This document shows positions 1-11,945 of a stretch of 64,000 nucleotides of DNA, one piece after another (the stretch's first letter is position 1; every line of letters starts with the position of its first letter). The stretch comes from Leptolyngbyaceae cyanobacterium RM1_1_2. Lineage in GTDB: Bacteria > Cyanobacteriota > Cyanobacteriia > Phormidesmidales > Phormidesmidaceae. The stretch covers positions 32,775 to 96,774 of the forward strand of contig JAAUQI010000014.1 of assembly GCA_012032345.1 (NCBI GenBank), read 5' to 3'. A program made the translations under genes and the position numbers. The notes under the pieces are model-generated. The model ran no database searches, was not told where the DNA came from, and saw nothing but the letters and a program-made list of their open reading frames with translations.

Positions 1-9
1 AAGCCCAAA

Positions 10-852
10 TTAACTAAGATTACCTGAGAGCTTAGCTTTGGCTTGCTGCCAGAGGCTCTCTAGTTCGGCGGGCGAGTAGTCTTTCAGCGATCGCTCAGCA
101 ACGGCTTCTACCTGGGTAAAGCGCTCGATAAAGCGGCGATGGGTGCCCTGGAGGGCGGCAGTGGGGTCGAGATCGTACCAGCGGGCCAGGTTCACTATCG
201 TAAATAATAGATCCCCTAGTTCGGCTTGCTGGTTGGCTTTGGGTTCACTAGCGATCGCCTGCTGAAACTCGGCTAGCTCCTCCCAAAACTTATCCCATAC
301 CCCCTCTACGTTTTCCCATTCAAACCCGGCGGCGGCGGCTTTTTGAGAAATTTTCATAGCAGCCATCAGCGGCGGCAGGGTGCGGCTGTATTTTTGCAGC
401 TTGGGCGTCAGCTGATGCGGCTCGTAAGGCAGACCTTTTTCCTCAGCTTTGATCCGCTCCCAGTTGCGGTTCACCTCTTGTACATTTGCTACGCTGACAT
501 CCCCAAAGACATGGGGATGACGGCGAACTAGCTTATCAGCAATGCCGTTGGCAACCACTGCCAGGTCAAACTGGCTTTTATCCTGAGCAATCTGAGCTTG
601 CAAGACTACCTGCAGCAGCAGATCTCCCAGTTCCTCAGCAATATCGTCAGCATTGCCGACTTGAATGGCTTCTACCACCTCATAGGCTTCTTCAATCACA
701 TAGGGAATTAGGGTTTGAGGCGTTTGAGCCAGATCCCAAGGGCAACCGCTCTCGGGATGACGTAGCTCGGCCACTACCTCTACTAGGCGCTGGAGGGCTA
801 ACAAAACCGGCGAGGTTATTGGACTAAGTGCATCGGGCTGAGTAGGCGTCAT
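10..852 (-). CDS. mazG: Nucleoside triphosphate pyrophosphohydrolase MazG
   Basis: Hydrolyses (d)NTPs to NMP and pyrophosphate, a house-cleaning role in the cytoplasm. At 280 aa it has the usual length of full two-domain MazG. The first domain (about residues 30-125) carries the metal-binding EEAYE and EELGD motifs; the second (about 170-245) carries WEELAEF and AELGDLL. The start ATG at 852 opens MTPTQPDALS and leaves a short variable N-terminus before the first helix. It runs opposite to the apc genes and shows no obvious partner. The stop lies 9 bases from the window edge, so the downstream gene is not visible. Confidence 0.95.
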   Translation of the reverse strand: MTPTQPDALSPITSPVLLALQRLVEVVAELRHPESGCPWDLAQTPQTLIPYVIEEAYEVVEAIQVGNADDIAEELGDLLLQVVLQAQIAQDKSQFDLAVVANGIADKLVRRHPHVFGDVSVANVQEVNRNWERIKAEEKGLPYEPHQLTPKLQKYSRTLPPLMAAMKISQKAAAAGFEWENVEGVWDKFWEELAEFQQAIASEPKANQQAELGDLLFTIVNLARWYDLDPTAALQGTHRRFIERFTQVEAVAERSLKDYSPAELESLWQQAKAKLSGNLS

Positions 853-992
853 TAAATTTTGGCCCCGAGAGGAAACTTCTTTAGTCTCTCACTTTCGCCC
901 TGATTTCCGCTGTTGCCTATGACGTCGCTTTCTCGATTTTTTGTAGTCAGAAACCAGCCAGTCGCTGCTGTAATGGCTGAGCGCCCCCAGTT

Positions 993-1427
993 CTAACCCG
1001 GCAATAAAGCCAGCCATTCTCGCCAGTAGTTTTTGAAAGACTTGCCCAGTCCTTGAAGAATTTCTGTCCAGGTAATCGGGTTGGGGCCGAGCGCATTGAT
1101 AATTTCAATACCGATTAGTGCCAATAGCCCCACCCACAGCGATAGATACAGCACCCGCACCAGCGTACCCACAACCGGGCCATGAGAAAAGCGCGATCGG
1201 TGCTTGAGACTGCCCCGATACGGTACCCAGATCCAGCTAAGCCAACCCCAGCGACGCGACTGTAGCGATCGCACATCTAGGTCAGGCCCAAACATAAACC
1301 CTCCAAACAAAAAACCTCCCCCCACGAGGCCAGTCAGCCACAGGCTCAGCGTCAGCCCAAACGCCAGCAGCAAGACTAAGGGCAAGCTCCAGAGGGTAAT
1401 ACGATCGTGGGTGCGACCTGAGGGCAT
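993..1427 (-). CDS. DUF2227-type putative metal-binding membrane protein
   Basis: A 144-aa protein with N-terminal hydrophobic segments (about residues 12-50) and another hydrophobic helix near 90-110. His and Asp residues in MPSGRTHDRI, FGPDLDVRS and KHRSRFSHGP match the conserved pattern of the DUF2227 family, which is annotated as putative metal-binding and is common in cyanobacteria. No reaction is established. It ends 141 bp upstream of the mazG start on the same strand, so cotranscription is possible. The family call rests on recognising the motif pattern. Confidence 0.8.
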   Translation of the reverse strand: MPSGRTHDRITLWSLPLVLLLAFGLTLSLWLTGLVGGGFLFGGFMFGPDLDVRSLQSRRWGWLSWIWVPYRGSLKHRSRFSHGPVVGTLVRVLYLSLWVGLLALIGIEIINALGPNPITWTEILQGLGKSFKNYWREWLALLPG

Positions 1428-1500
1428 GATGCATCTGTATCAGCAGACTCAGCTTACTGCAAATTTTGGCAGCAGGGGTACGCACGTTCAAGGAGTCTGC

Positions 1501-1506
1501 TACAAT
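1501..1506 (+). promoter_or_regulatory. -10 box of the tRNA-Val promoter
   Basis: TACAAT lies 19 bp before the mature 5' end of the tRNA, the right distance for a short leader. No convincing -35 hexamer is visible at 16-18 bp upstream. Confidence 0.45.
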
Positions 1507-1525
1507 GCTGTATGGCAAGCAATGG

Positions 1526-1598
1526 GGGCGGTTAGCTCAGTTGGTAGAGCGCCTGCCTTACAAGCAGGACGTCACTGGTTCGAGTCCAGTACCGCCCA
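1526..1598 (+). tRNA. tRNA-Val (anticodon UAC)
   Basis: Cloverleaf read by eye. Acceptor arms GGGCGGT (1526-1532) and ACCGCCC (1591-1597) pair fully. The D-loop contains AGCTCAGTTGGTAGAGC, the anticodon arm CTGCCTTACAAGCAG puts TAC at the anticodon, and the T-arm holds GGTTCGAGTCC. Discriminator base A is at 1598. No CCA is encoded. It reads GUA and, with the usual U34 wobble, other valine codons. Confidence 0.97.
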
Positions 1599-5531
<3,933 letters not shown>

Positions 5532-5587
5532 CTGAGCGGACGTCAGTGACCTCTAAGGGCGATCGCCTTTAGAGGCAAATACTATCA

Positions 5588-5639
5588 GCGATCGCAACTG
5601 GGCTAGCTTAAAGTTGCGATCGCTTTTGTGCGTTTTTTT
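5588..5639 (+). terminator. Rho-independent terminator after apcE
   Basis: GCGATCGCAAC (5588-5598) pairs with GTTGCGATCGC (5613-5623) over 11 bp around a 14-base loop, followed by TTTTGTGCGTTTTTTT. The stem is built from two HIP1 octamers. A second palindrome around another HIP1 copy (5554-5577) precedes it. Confidence 0.85.
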
Positions 5640-6005
5640 ATTGCAGCCTTAAATTCGCTAAGTAATACGGAAAGCAACATTGGTTTGACATCTATGAACA
5701 ACTGATAAATCTGAGGAATAGTATTACAAAATATTGCGCTAACTCTAAGAAGCATGGCTTAATACCGGAAAATATTTGCGGAAGGTAGCTGAGCCTGATG
5801 AACTGGATGACTCCGGTATCTCTGTGGCCTTCACAGAGTATCTAGCGCTATGCGGTGCGTGTAGTAAAAGCACGGTCTAATGCCAGACTTTTCTCAAGTC
5901 CCGTTGGCCAAACTTTTTCAGCGTATCGTTCCAGGGTCAGCCCCTTAAATCTGTTGAACACCAGCGCACTTTAGCCTGGTTACATTCTTCTGGAGGAATC
6001 CATCA
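5640..6005. promoter_or_regulatory. Leader and promoter region of apcABC
   Basis: 366 bp without a gene between the apcE terminator and apcA. It presumably holds the apcA promoter, since the terminator separates the two units. A TTTGACAT string near 5682 could be part of a -35 element but has no well-spaced -10. TGGAGGAATCC just before the apcA ATG is a strong Shine-Dalgarno site, as expected for a very highly expressed gene. Confidence 0.5.
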
Positions 6006-6491
6006 ATGAGTATTGTCACGAAGTCAATCGTGAATGCAGATGCTGAGGCTCGCTATCTCAGCCCTGGCGAACTAGATCGGATCAAGTCCTTTGTCACATC
6101 CGGCGAACGTCGTTTGCGGATTGCTCAGGTTCTGACTGAGTCACGCGAGCGCATCGTTAAGCAAGCTGGCGATCAGCTGTTTCAGAAGCGCCCCGATGTA
6201 GTTTCCCCCGGCGGCAATGCTTACGGCGAAGAAATGACCGCGACCTGCCTGCGGGACATGGACTACTATCTGCGCCTAGTGACCTACGGCGTTGTCGCAG
6301 GCGACACCACTCCCATTGAGGAAATTGGGCTGGTAGGCGTTCGTGAAATGTACAACTCTCTAGGCACCCCAGTTCCTGCCGTGGCTGAGTCCATTCGCTG
6401 CATGAAGGGCGTTGCCTCCTCCATGCTCTCCAGCGAAGACGCAGCTGAAGCAGCTTCCTACTTCGACTTTGTTGTAGGGGCAATGCAGTAA
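6006..6491 (+). CDS. apcA: Allophycocyanin alpha subunit
   Basis: Chromophore-bearing subunit of allophycocyanin, which forms the cylinders of the phycobilisome core as (alpha-beta)3 discs. It has the canonical length of 161 aa. The bilin-attachment Cys81 lies in [14 protein letters not shown], and the start [20 protein letters not shown] is typical. An optimal GGAGG site is 9-13 bp upstream of the ATG. apcB follows after 61 bp and apcC after that, the standard apcABC order. Confidence 0.99.
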   Translation: MSIVTKSIVNADAEARYLSPGELDRIKSFVTSGERRLRIAQVLTESRERIVKQAGDQLFQKRPDVVSPGGNAYGEEMTATCLRDMDYYLRLVTYGVVAGDTTPIEEIGLVGVREMYNSLGTPVPAVAESIRCMKGVASSMLSSEDAAEAASYFDFVVGAMQ

Positions 6492-6552
6492 GTCTCTCAG
6501 CTTGCAGAGACCCATCGTTACTTTGAGAATCGGCTATTAAGGAAGCAAAAAC

Positions 6553-7038
6553 ATGCAAGACGCCATTACTTCTGTAATCAACTCTTCTGACGTTCAAGGC
6601 AAGTACTTAGACAACTCAGCTATGGATAAGCTCAAGGCTTATTTCCAAACTGGCGAGTTGCGCGTTCGTGCCGCCACCACCATCAGCGCTAACTCTGCTG
6701 ATATCGTCCGCGACGCAGTTGCTAAGTCACTGCTGTACTCTGATATCACCCGTCCCGGTGGTAACATGTACACCACCCGTCGCTATGCGGCCTGCATCCG
6801 CGACCTAGACTACTACCTGCGCTATTCTACCTATGCCATGCTAGCAGGTGATCCCTCCATCCTAGATGAGCGGGTACTCAACGGCCTCAAGGAAACCTAC
6901 AACTCCCTAGGCGTTCCTATCGGTGCCACTGTCCAAGCCATTCAGGCCATGAAAGAAGTCACTGCTTCTCTAGTAGGCGCTGACGCTGGCAAAGAGATGG
7001 GCGTGTACTTCGACTACATCTGCTCCGGTCTAAGCTAG
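6553..7038 (+). CDS. apcB: Allophycocyanin beta subunit
   Basis: Beta partner of ApcA. The 161-aa protein carries the phycocyanobilin site Cys81 ([15 protein letters not shown]) and the conserved Asn71 (PGGNMY) that is N-methylated in phycobiliprotein beta subunits. It starts [20 protein letters not shown], with AAGGAAG upstream of the ATG. The 290-bp gap to apcC contains a small hairpin but no gene. Confidence 0.99.
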   Translation: MQDAITSVINSSDVQGKYLDNSAMDKLKAYFQTGELRVRAATTISANSADIVRDAVAKSLLYSDITRPGGNMYTTRRYAACIRDLDYYLRYSTYAMLAGDPSILDERVLNGLKETYNSLGVPIGATVQAIQAMKEVTASLVGADAGKEMGVYFDYICSGLS

Positions 7039-7049
7039 GATTCAAACTG

Positions 7050-7066
7050 TCTGTGATCTTCACAGA
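7050..7066 (+). other. Small hairpin in the apcB-apcC spacer
   Basis: TCTGTGA (7050-7056) and TCACAGA (7060-7066) form a 7-bp stem with a 3-base loop just after apcB. No T-run follows. It could stabilise the abundant apcAB message or reduce read-through into apcC; that is inference from position only. Confidence 0.45.
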
Positions 7067-7328
7067 TTGAAACAGGGCTGCGGAAGTCTGGGGTGAGTGT
7101 TGAGCGCTCAAAAGCTTGTTTGGCTAACGGTAGATAAGTTCTGATTACTCAGCGTTGGCTCTCGACTTCCGGCTCTTTTTGAAAAGTCCTTCAAAATCGC
7201 TGACAACCAGTAGGCACTCTGCCGTTGGTTCTTAAGATTCAGGCATTAATATCAAGCGCTGAGGCTGCAAAGTAGCCTGCTTAAAATCTTTCCTTTACCT
7301 ATTTTGTTGAGTTAGAGAGATCCCCACC

Positions 7329-7532
7329 ATGCGAATGTTCAAAGTCACAGCCTGCGTTCCGAGTCAAACTCGAATCCGAACCCAGCGAGAACTCCAGAAT
7401 ACTTACTTCACTAAGCTGGTTCCCTACACTAACTGGTTTCGTGAGCAGCAGCGAATTCAGAAAATGGGTGGCAAAATTGTTAAGGTTGAGCTAGCCACTG
7501 GCCGACCGGGTCTGAACACGGGCCTGCTCTAA
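7329..7532 (+). CDS. apcC: Phycobilisome core linker LC7.8 (ApcC)
   Basis: Small linker that caps the ends of allophycocyanin cylinders and tunes the spectrum of terminal trimers. The 67-aa length is typical, and MRMFKVTACVPSQTRIRTQR and GGKIVKVELATGRPG are hallmark stretches of the CpcD-like linker domain. It lies 290 bp after apcB, a longer spacer than I would expect, with GAGAGA upstream of the ATG as a weak ribosome binding site. Confidence 0.98.
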   Translation: MRMFKVTACVPSQTRIRTQRELQNTYFTKLVPYTNWFREQQRIQKMGGKIVKVELATGRPGLNTGLL

Positions 7533-7557
7533 AGAGCTAAAACAACAGTTACAACAG

Positions 7558-7586
7558 AGGCTGCGGGGTTACCGGAGCCTTTTTGG
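7558..7586 (+). terminator. Probable terminator after apcC
   Basis: AGGCT (7558-7562) and AGCCT (7576-7580) enclose a GC-rich core (CGG/CCG) and run into TTTTTGG followed by CTTTT. A moderate-strength rho-independent terminator at the expected end of apcABC. Confidence 0.6.
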
Positions 7587-7687
7587 CTTTTAAAGCAATA
7601 TTATTTGTTCAGACCGGGTAATTCTCAGAGCCGCTTCGGTATACTGTCTTTTAACTTTCGGTGGCCTGAGCCAGTATTTGACTAAAG

Positions 7688-8902
7688 TTGACATTAACTG
7701 CATTCCTAAACCTATCGGCTCAGACCTGGTCTAGAGAGGCCAGACTTTTACGCTGGCTGACGCTGCTGTGGCTAATTATTGGACTGGCAGTACTGTATTC
7801 GGCGTCTTATCCGGTAGCTGATGCCGATTATGGAGACGGCCTACGCTATTTTAAGATTCAGCTACTTTGGGTGGCGCTGGGTCTGATAGGCTTCCAGTTT
7901 GTTGTTCAGACCTCGCTACAGCGGCTTCTAAAAATTTCAGGTATAGTCCTGCTGCTGTTAGTGAGCCTGATTTTAGTCACGCTGATGCCCCAGCTGGGTG
8001 TCACAGTCAATGGCGCAACCCGCTGGCTGGCTTTGGGGCCGTTTTTGATTCAGCCATCTGAGCTGTTAAAACCGTTTTTGGTGCTTCAGGCTGCTCGTTT
8101 GTTTGGTCAATGGCCTCAGATTCCCTGGGTGAACCGCTGTCTCTGGCTAAGCATTTTTGCCGCTGTTGTGGGGGTTATCCTGCTGCAGCCCAATCTGAGT
8201 ACGGCAGCAGTTTGCGGCATTACGCTCTGGCTTATTGCCCTAGCAGCTGGCCTGCCTTATGCAGCACTGGCTGTTGTGGCGGGTAGCGGGTTAGGACTGG
8301 CCCTAGTCAGCGTCAGCCTGAAGGCTTATCAGCGCCAGCGGATCATTTCATTTCTAAATCCCTGGGCTGACCCAGCCCAAAGCGGATATCAGCTGGTGCA
8401 GAGTCTGTTGGCAATTGGCTCTGGTCAACTCTGGGGCAGCGGGTTTGGTCTGTCTCAGCAGAAACTTTTTTACCTGCCGATTCAGTACACAGACTTTATT
8501 TTCTCGGTTTATGCCGAAGAATTTGGGTTTGTAGGCTGCGTTGCGCTCATAGGTCTGCTAGCGGTTTATGCAAGTATTGCTCTAGTCGTCATTCTGCGCT
8601 GTGCTCACCCCATTTATCGCCTGATTGCCGTAGGTGCTGTAGTGCTGCTGGTAGGCCAGTCACTTTTGAATATTGGCGTTGCGGCGGGCGCTCTGCCCAC
8701 GACAGGACTGCCGTTTCCTTTCTTTAGCTACGGGGGCAGCTCAATGATCTCTAGCTTGCTAACGGCAGCGCTGCTGATTCGAGTGGCGCGGGAGTCAGGT
8801 GAAGCGCAAAAAGTGATCGATTTACCCACTTACCAGGCAAGGCGAGTTAGGCGATCGCGCGCTCAAGGCGCAGGCTCAACTAGGCAGCATCTTTCCCCCT
8901 AG
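7688..8902 (+). CDS. ftsW: FtsW/RodA/SpoVE-family septal peptidoglycan polymerase
   Basis: SEDS glycosyltransferase that polymerises lipid II at the division site. The 404-aa protein has about ten hydrophobic helices. The signature PTTGLPFPFFSYGGSSM near residue 340, QPSELLKP near 117 and the NPWADPAQSGYQ segment near 222 are diagnostic. No ATG fits the N-terminus, so the start is probably TTG at 7688, with no clear ribosome binding site. FtsW is preferred over RodA because of the length and the cyanobacterial gene order, but the split is not certain from motifs alone. ccdA starts 82 bp downstream. Confidence 0.9.
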   Translation: MTLTAFLNLSAQTWSREARLLRWLTLLWLIIGLAVLYSASYPVADADYGDGLRYFKIQLLWVALGLIGFQFVVQTSLQRLLKISGIVLLLLVSLILVTLMPQLGVTVNGATRWLALGPFLIQPSELLKPFLVLQAARLFGQWPQIPWVNRCLWLSIFAAVVGVILLQPNLSTAAVCGITLWLIALAAGLPYAALAVVAGSGLGLALVSVSLKAYQRQRIISFLNPWADPAQSGYQLVQSLLAIGSGQLWGSGFGLSQQKLFYLPIQYTDFIFSVYAEEFGFVGCVALIGLLAVYASIALVVILRCAHPIYRLIAVGAVVLLVGQSLLNIGVAAGALPTTGLPFPFFSYGGSSMISSLLTAALLIRVARESGEAQKVIDLPTYQARRVRRSRAQGAGSTRQHLSP

Positions 8903-8984
8903 TCACGCCTCAGCAGCAGATTATTCTCACCGGATAGAATAGGTGAAGACGGGGCTATTTTTTGATTGAGAATTCTAAAAGGAT

Positions 8985-9728
8985 ATGATTGAGGCGTTTC
9001 AGGCTTATCTGTATCAGCTTAGCCAGGTTGCTGACCATCTGGTAGATGAGCAGCTGAGTCATTTGTCGCTGCTGAGTGTTGGCATTATTTTTACAGCAGG
9101 ATTATTAACCAGTCTGACGCCCTGTATGCTTTCCATGCTGCCGATCACTGTGGGCTATATGGGGTCTTATGAGAGCGACAATCGGTTGCAAGCGGCAGTA
9201 CAGTCAGTCTGGTTTGCGCTGGGTTTGGCTACAACGCTGGCGGGTTTGGGAATTGTAGCAGCGGTTTTTGGCAGGGTCTACGGACAGCTTGGTGTAGGAC
9301 TGCCGGTTTTGGTGAGTCTGATTGCGATTTTGATGGGGCTGAATCTGCTAGAAGCCCTGCCTTTGCGTCTGCCGTCTTGGGGCGCTACAGACCTGGCTCA
9401 AAAAAACCTGCCCCCAAGCCTGAAGTCGTATCTGCTGGGTTTGACCTTTGGCCTAGTGGCCTCACCCTGTAGCACCCCGGTTTTGGCGACGCTGCTGGCC
9501 TGGATTTCGGGGACGGGCGATCCGGTTTTGGGGGCGGCTTTGCTGCTGGCCTACACCATAGGCTACGTAGCGCCGCTGGTTTTGGCAGGCACGTTCACAG
9601 CCACAATTAAAAAACTCTTGGCGCTGCGGCAGTGGTCTGGCTGGATTACGCCAGCTAGCGGTATTTTGCTGATTGGCTTTGGCGTATTTTCTTTGCTGAA
9701 CCGAGTTTTGCCTGCTGGCATTTTTTAG
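8985..9728 (+). CDS. ccdA: Cytochrome c biogenesis protein CcdA (thiol transporter)
   Basis: DsbD/CcdA-family membrane protein that carries reducing equivalents across the thylakoid membrane to keep apocytochrome haem-binding cysteines reduced. The 247-aa protein has about six transmembrane segments and the two redox cysteines, in SLTPCMLSMLP and in VASPCSTPVLATL. AAAAGGAT directly precedes the ATG. ccs1 follows after 24 bp, so the two System II maturation genes form a transcription unit. Confidence 0.95.
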   Translation: MIEAFQAYLYQLSQVADHLVDEQLSHLSLLSVGIIFTAGLLTSLTPCMLSMLPITVGYMGSYESDNRLQAAVQSVWFALGLATTLAGLGIVAAVFGRVYGQLGVGLPVLVSLIAILMGLNLLEALPLRLPSWGATDLAQKNLPPSLKSYLLGLTFGLVASPCSTPVLATLLAWISGTGDPVLGAALLLAYTIGYVAPLVLAGTFTATIKKLLALRQWSGWITPASGILLIGFGVFSLLNRVLPAGIF

Positions 9729-9752
9729 AACTATTTTGGCTGAGCTTTTAAC

Positions 9753-11177
9753 ATGTCTTCGGAGAAAACGCCCGTTTCAATCATGACTAGGCTAGGGTTA
9801 GGGGTTAACCACTACTTCCGGCGCGACCTGCTGCCGCTGCTGGCAGATTTGCGCTTGGCGATCGCGCTTTTACTGGCGATCGCCCTGTTTAGCATTGTCG
9901 GCACCGTAATTGAGCAAGGGCAGACGCTGACGTTTTACCAGGCCAACTATCCAGAAAATCCGGCCCTGTTTGGCTTTCTAACCTGGAAGGTACTGCTGCT
10001 GCTGGGGCTTGATCACGTCTATCGCACCTGGTGGTTTCTGTCGCTGCTGATTTTGTTTGGCGCGAGTCTCACGGCCTGTACCTTCACCCGGCAGATTACC
10101 GCCCTGCGCTGGTTTTCTCGCACCTGGAATTTTTATACTCAGCCACGTCAGTTTACCAAGCTAGCCCTCAGCAGCGAACTAGAATCTGGCTCACTTGCCG
10201 CGCTCTCCCCCCTCTTAGAAAAGCGCCGCTACCGCATTTTTCGCCGAGATCAGGCGCTGTATGCTCACAAAGGCTTGGCGGGACGGATCGGGCCAATTGT
10301 GGTTCATGCCAGTATGCTGCTGATTCTGTTGGGGGCTATTTTGGGGGCAATGACGGGCTTTTTTGCCCAAGAGATCGTGCCCAGCGGCGAGACTTTTCAA
10401 ATTCGCAATATCATCGATGCGGGGCCTTGGGCCGCAGCCCAGATTCCCAAAGGCTGGTCGGTCAAAGTCAATCGCTTTTGGATTGACTACACGCCAGAAG
10501 GAGGCATCAACCAGTTTTACTCAGATCTCTCAGTCCTGGATCAGGCTGGGGAAGAGGTGAAGCAAAAAACTATTTTTGTCAATCAGCCGCTGCGCTACAA
10601 AAACGTCACCCTCTATCAGGCCGACTGGGGCATCGCCGCCGTCAAAGTAAAATTGGGCAACAGCCCGGTGCTAGAGCTGCCGATGGGCCAGCTCGAAACA
10701 AACGGGGCAGGCCGACTCTGGGGCACCTGGGTGCCGACTAAGCCCGATCTCAGCGACGGCGTTTCGCTGATTGCCAGAGATTTGCAGGGGACGCTGCTAA
10801 TTTACAGCAGCACGGGGCAGCTAGTATCTACAGTGCGCCGGGGCATGTCGGTTGAGGTCAACGGCGTCAAGCTTTCGATTGTAGATTTAGTTGGCAGTAC
10901 GGGCTTGCAGATCAAAGCCGATCCGGGAATTCCGCTGGTCTACACGGGCTTTGGGCTGCTGATGGTGGGCGTGCTGATGAGCTATGTCTCGCACTCGCAA
11001 ATCTGGGCGCTGGAAACAGAGGAAGGGTCGTTTTTTGTGGGCGGGCGGACAAACCGGGCACAGGTAACCTTTGAACGAGAGCTGATCGGCATTTTAGATC
11101 AGCTAGCCCAGCCTGAAGCAGAAAAGGCCGCTGGAGATAGAGAACTCTCGGCGTCGGCTGCGGAGACAAATAGCTAA
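9753..11177 (+). CDS. ccs1: System II cytochrome c biogenesis protein Ccs1 (CcsB/ResB)
   Basis: Works with CcsA in haem delivery and attachment to c-type cytochromes in the thylakoid lumen. The 474-aa length fits cyanobacterial Ccs1. It has N-terminal transmembrane helices at about 30-55 and 75-105, a helix at about 175-200 containing the VVHASMLL histidine, a large lumenal domain (about 205-390) and a final helix near 395-415. The stretch [20 protein letters not shown] is characteristic. ATG at 9753 is used; ATG at 9783 is an alternative. ccsA itself is not in the window. Confidence 0.95.
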   Translation: MSSEKTPVSIMTRLGLGVNHYFRRDLLPLLADLRLAIALLLAIALFSIVGTVIEQGQTLTFYQANYPENPALFGFLTWKVLLLLGLDHVYRTWWFLSLLILFGASLTACTFTRQITALRWFSRTWNFYTQPRQFTKLALSSELESGSLAALSPLLEKRRYRIFRRDQALYAHKGLAGRIGPIVVHASMLLILLGAILGAMTGFFAQEIVPSGETFQIRNIIDAGPWAAAQIPKGWSVKVNRFWIDYTPEGGINQFYSDLSVLDQAGEEVKQKTIFVNQPLRYKNVTLYQADWGIAAVKVKLGNSPVLELPMGQLETNGAGRLWGTWVPTKPDLSDGVSLIARDLQGTLLIYSSTGQLVSTVRRGMSVEVNGVKLSIVDLVGSTGLQIKADPGIPLVYTGFGLLMVGVLMSYVSHSQIWALETEEGSFFVGGRTNRAQVTFERELIGILDQLAQPEAEKAAGDRELSASAAETNS

Positions 11178-11237
11178 GCGGGCTGGCGATCGCCGCCTAT
11201 GGGTCTTTAAACTGCTTTTAGACTGCCAGGAGGCGAC

Positions 11238-11858
11238 ATGGTTCCAGCGATCGCAGCAGAGAAAATAACGCTCTACGACCTAGAGCAGCGGTTCAATCTG
11301 CAGCTAAGAGCCGACGAAGCGTTTTTTCTGGAGTGGCAGAGAGAACTTCCCAACCTGTCGCTAGATGAGCAGCAGCGCCTAGATCGAGTGCGGGCGGTGG
11401 TGGCTAATCTAGAGCGGCGATCGGTTTTAGAGAACACGGTCAAGCTGGCTGTAATTGCGCCACTGCTGGATTTAGCTGGGCTATTTTTGCCGCCGTTTTA
11501 CGTCAGTACTGAAGATTCCGTTGAAATTACCGCCACAGATCAAAGTCTGGTAGTGCGCGGTCGCCTAGATGTCTTGGTGCTAAAAGAGCAGCTTTGGATA
11601 CTGGTGATTGAATCCAAGCGGGCAGAATTCTCGATAAAAGTCGGAATTCCCCAAGCGCTGTCTTACATGCTAGGAACCCCCGATCAGACTCGTCCCCTGT
11701 ACGGGCTGGTAACCAATGGGACTGATTTTGTCTTTTTGAAACTTGTGTTTCAGCAGGTGCCCTGCTACGGGCGATCGCGGCAGTTTGTCCTGGGGCAGGA
11801 TCATGACTTAGCCCAGGTGCTGCGGGTTCTGAAGCGGCTAGCGGCGATCGCAGCTTAA
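11238..11858 (+). CDS. HSDR_N-type (PD-(D/E)XK-like) restriction endonuclease-fold protein
   Basis: A 206-aa protein resembling the N-terminal nuclease domain of type I restriction R subunits, without the helicase part. After a helical N-terminus, ENTVKLAVIAPLLDLAGL leads to RGRLDVLVL (candidate catalytic Asp) and LWILVIESKR (the ExK pair), then IPQALSYML and LYGLVTNGTDFVFLKL. Stand-alone HSDR_N proteins are frequent in cyanobacteria and their role is unclear. CCAGGAGGCGAC before the ATG at 11238 is a strong ribosome binding site. No methyltransferase or specificity subunit is nearby. Confidence 0.82.
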   Translation: MVPAIAAEKITLYDLEQRFNLQLRADEAFFLEWQRELPNLSLDEQQRLDRVRAVVANLERRSVLENTVKLAVIAPLLDLAGLFLPPFYVSTEDSVEITATDQSLVVRGRLDVLVLKEQLWILVIESKRAEFSIKVGIPQALSYMLGTPDQTRPLYGLVTNGTDFVFLKLVFQQVPCYGRSRQFVLGQDHDLAQVLRVLKRLAAIAA

Positions 11859-11945
11859 GAAATCTGAAGCAGGTTAGCTTTTAGCGGAAAACAACAGACA
11901 GATTGTGTAAGGATCGAGGTACCCTGCTGAGTCTTAAGGTCGGCT

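Noticed and set aside
5554..5577. HIP1-centred palindromes as specific operators
   Set aside because: GCGATCGC is scattered throughout the window inside and outside genes, so single occurrences carry no regulatory meaning.
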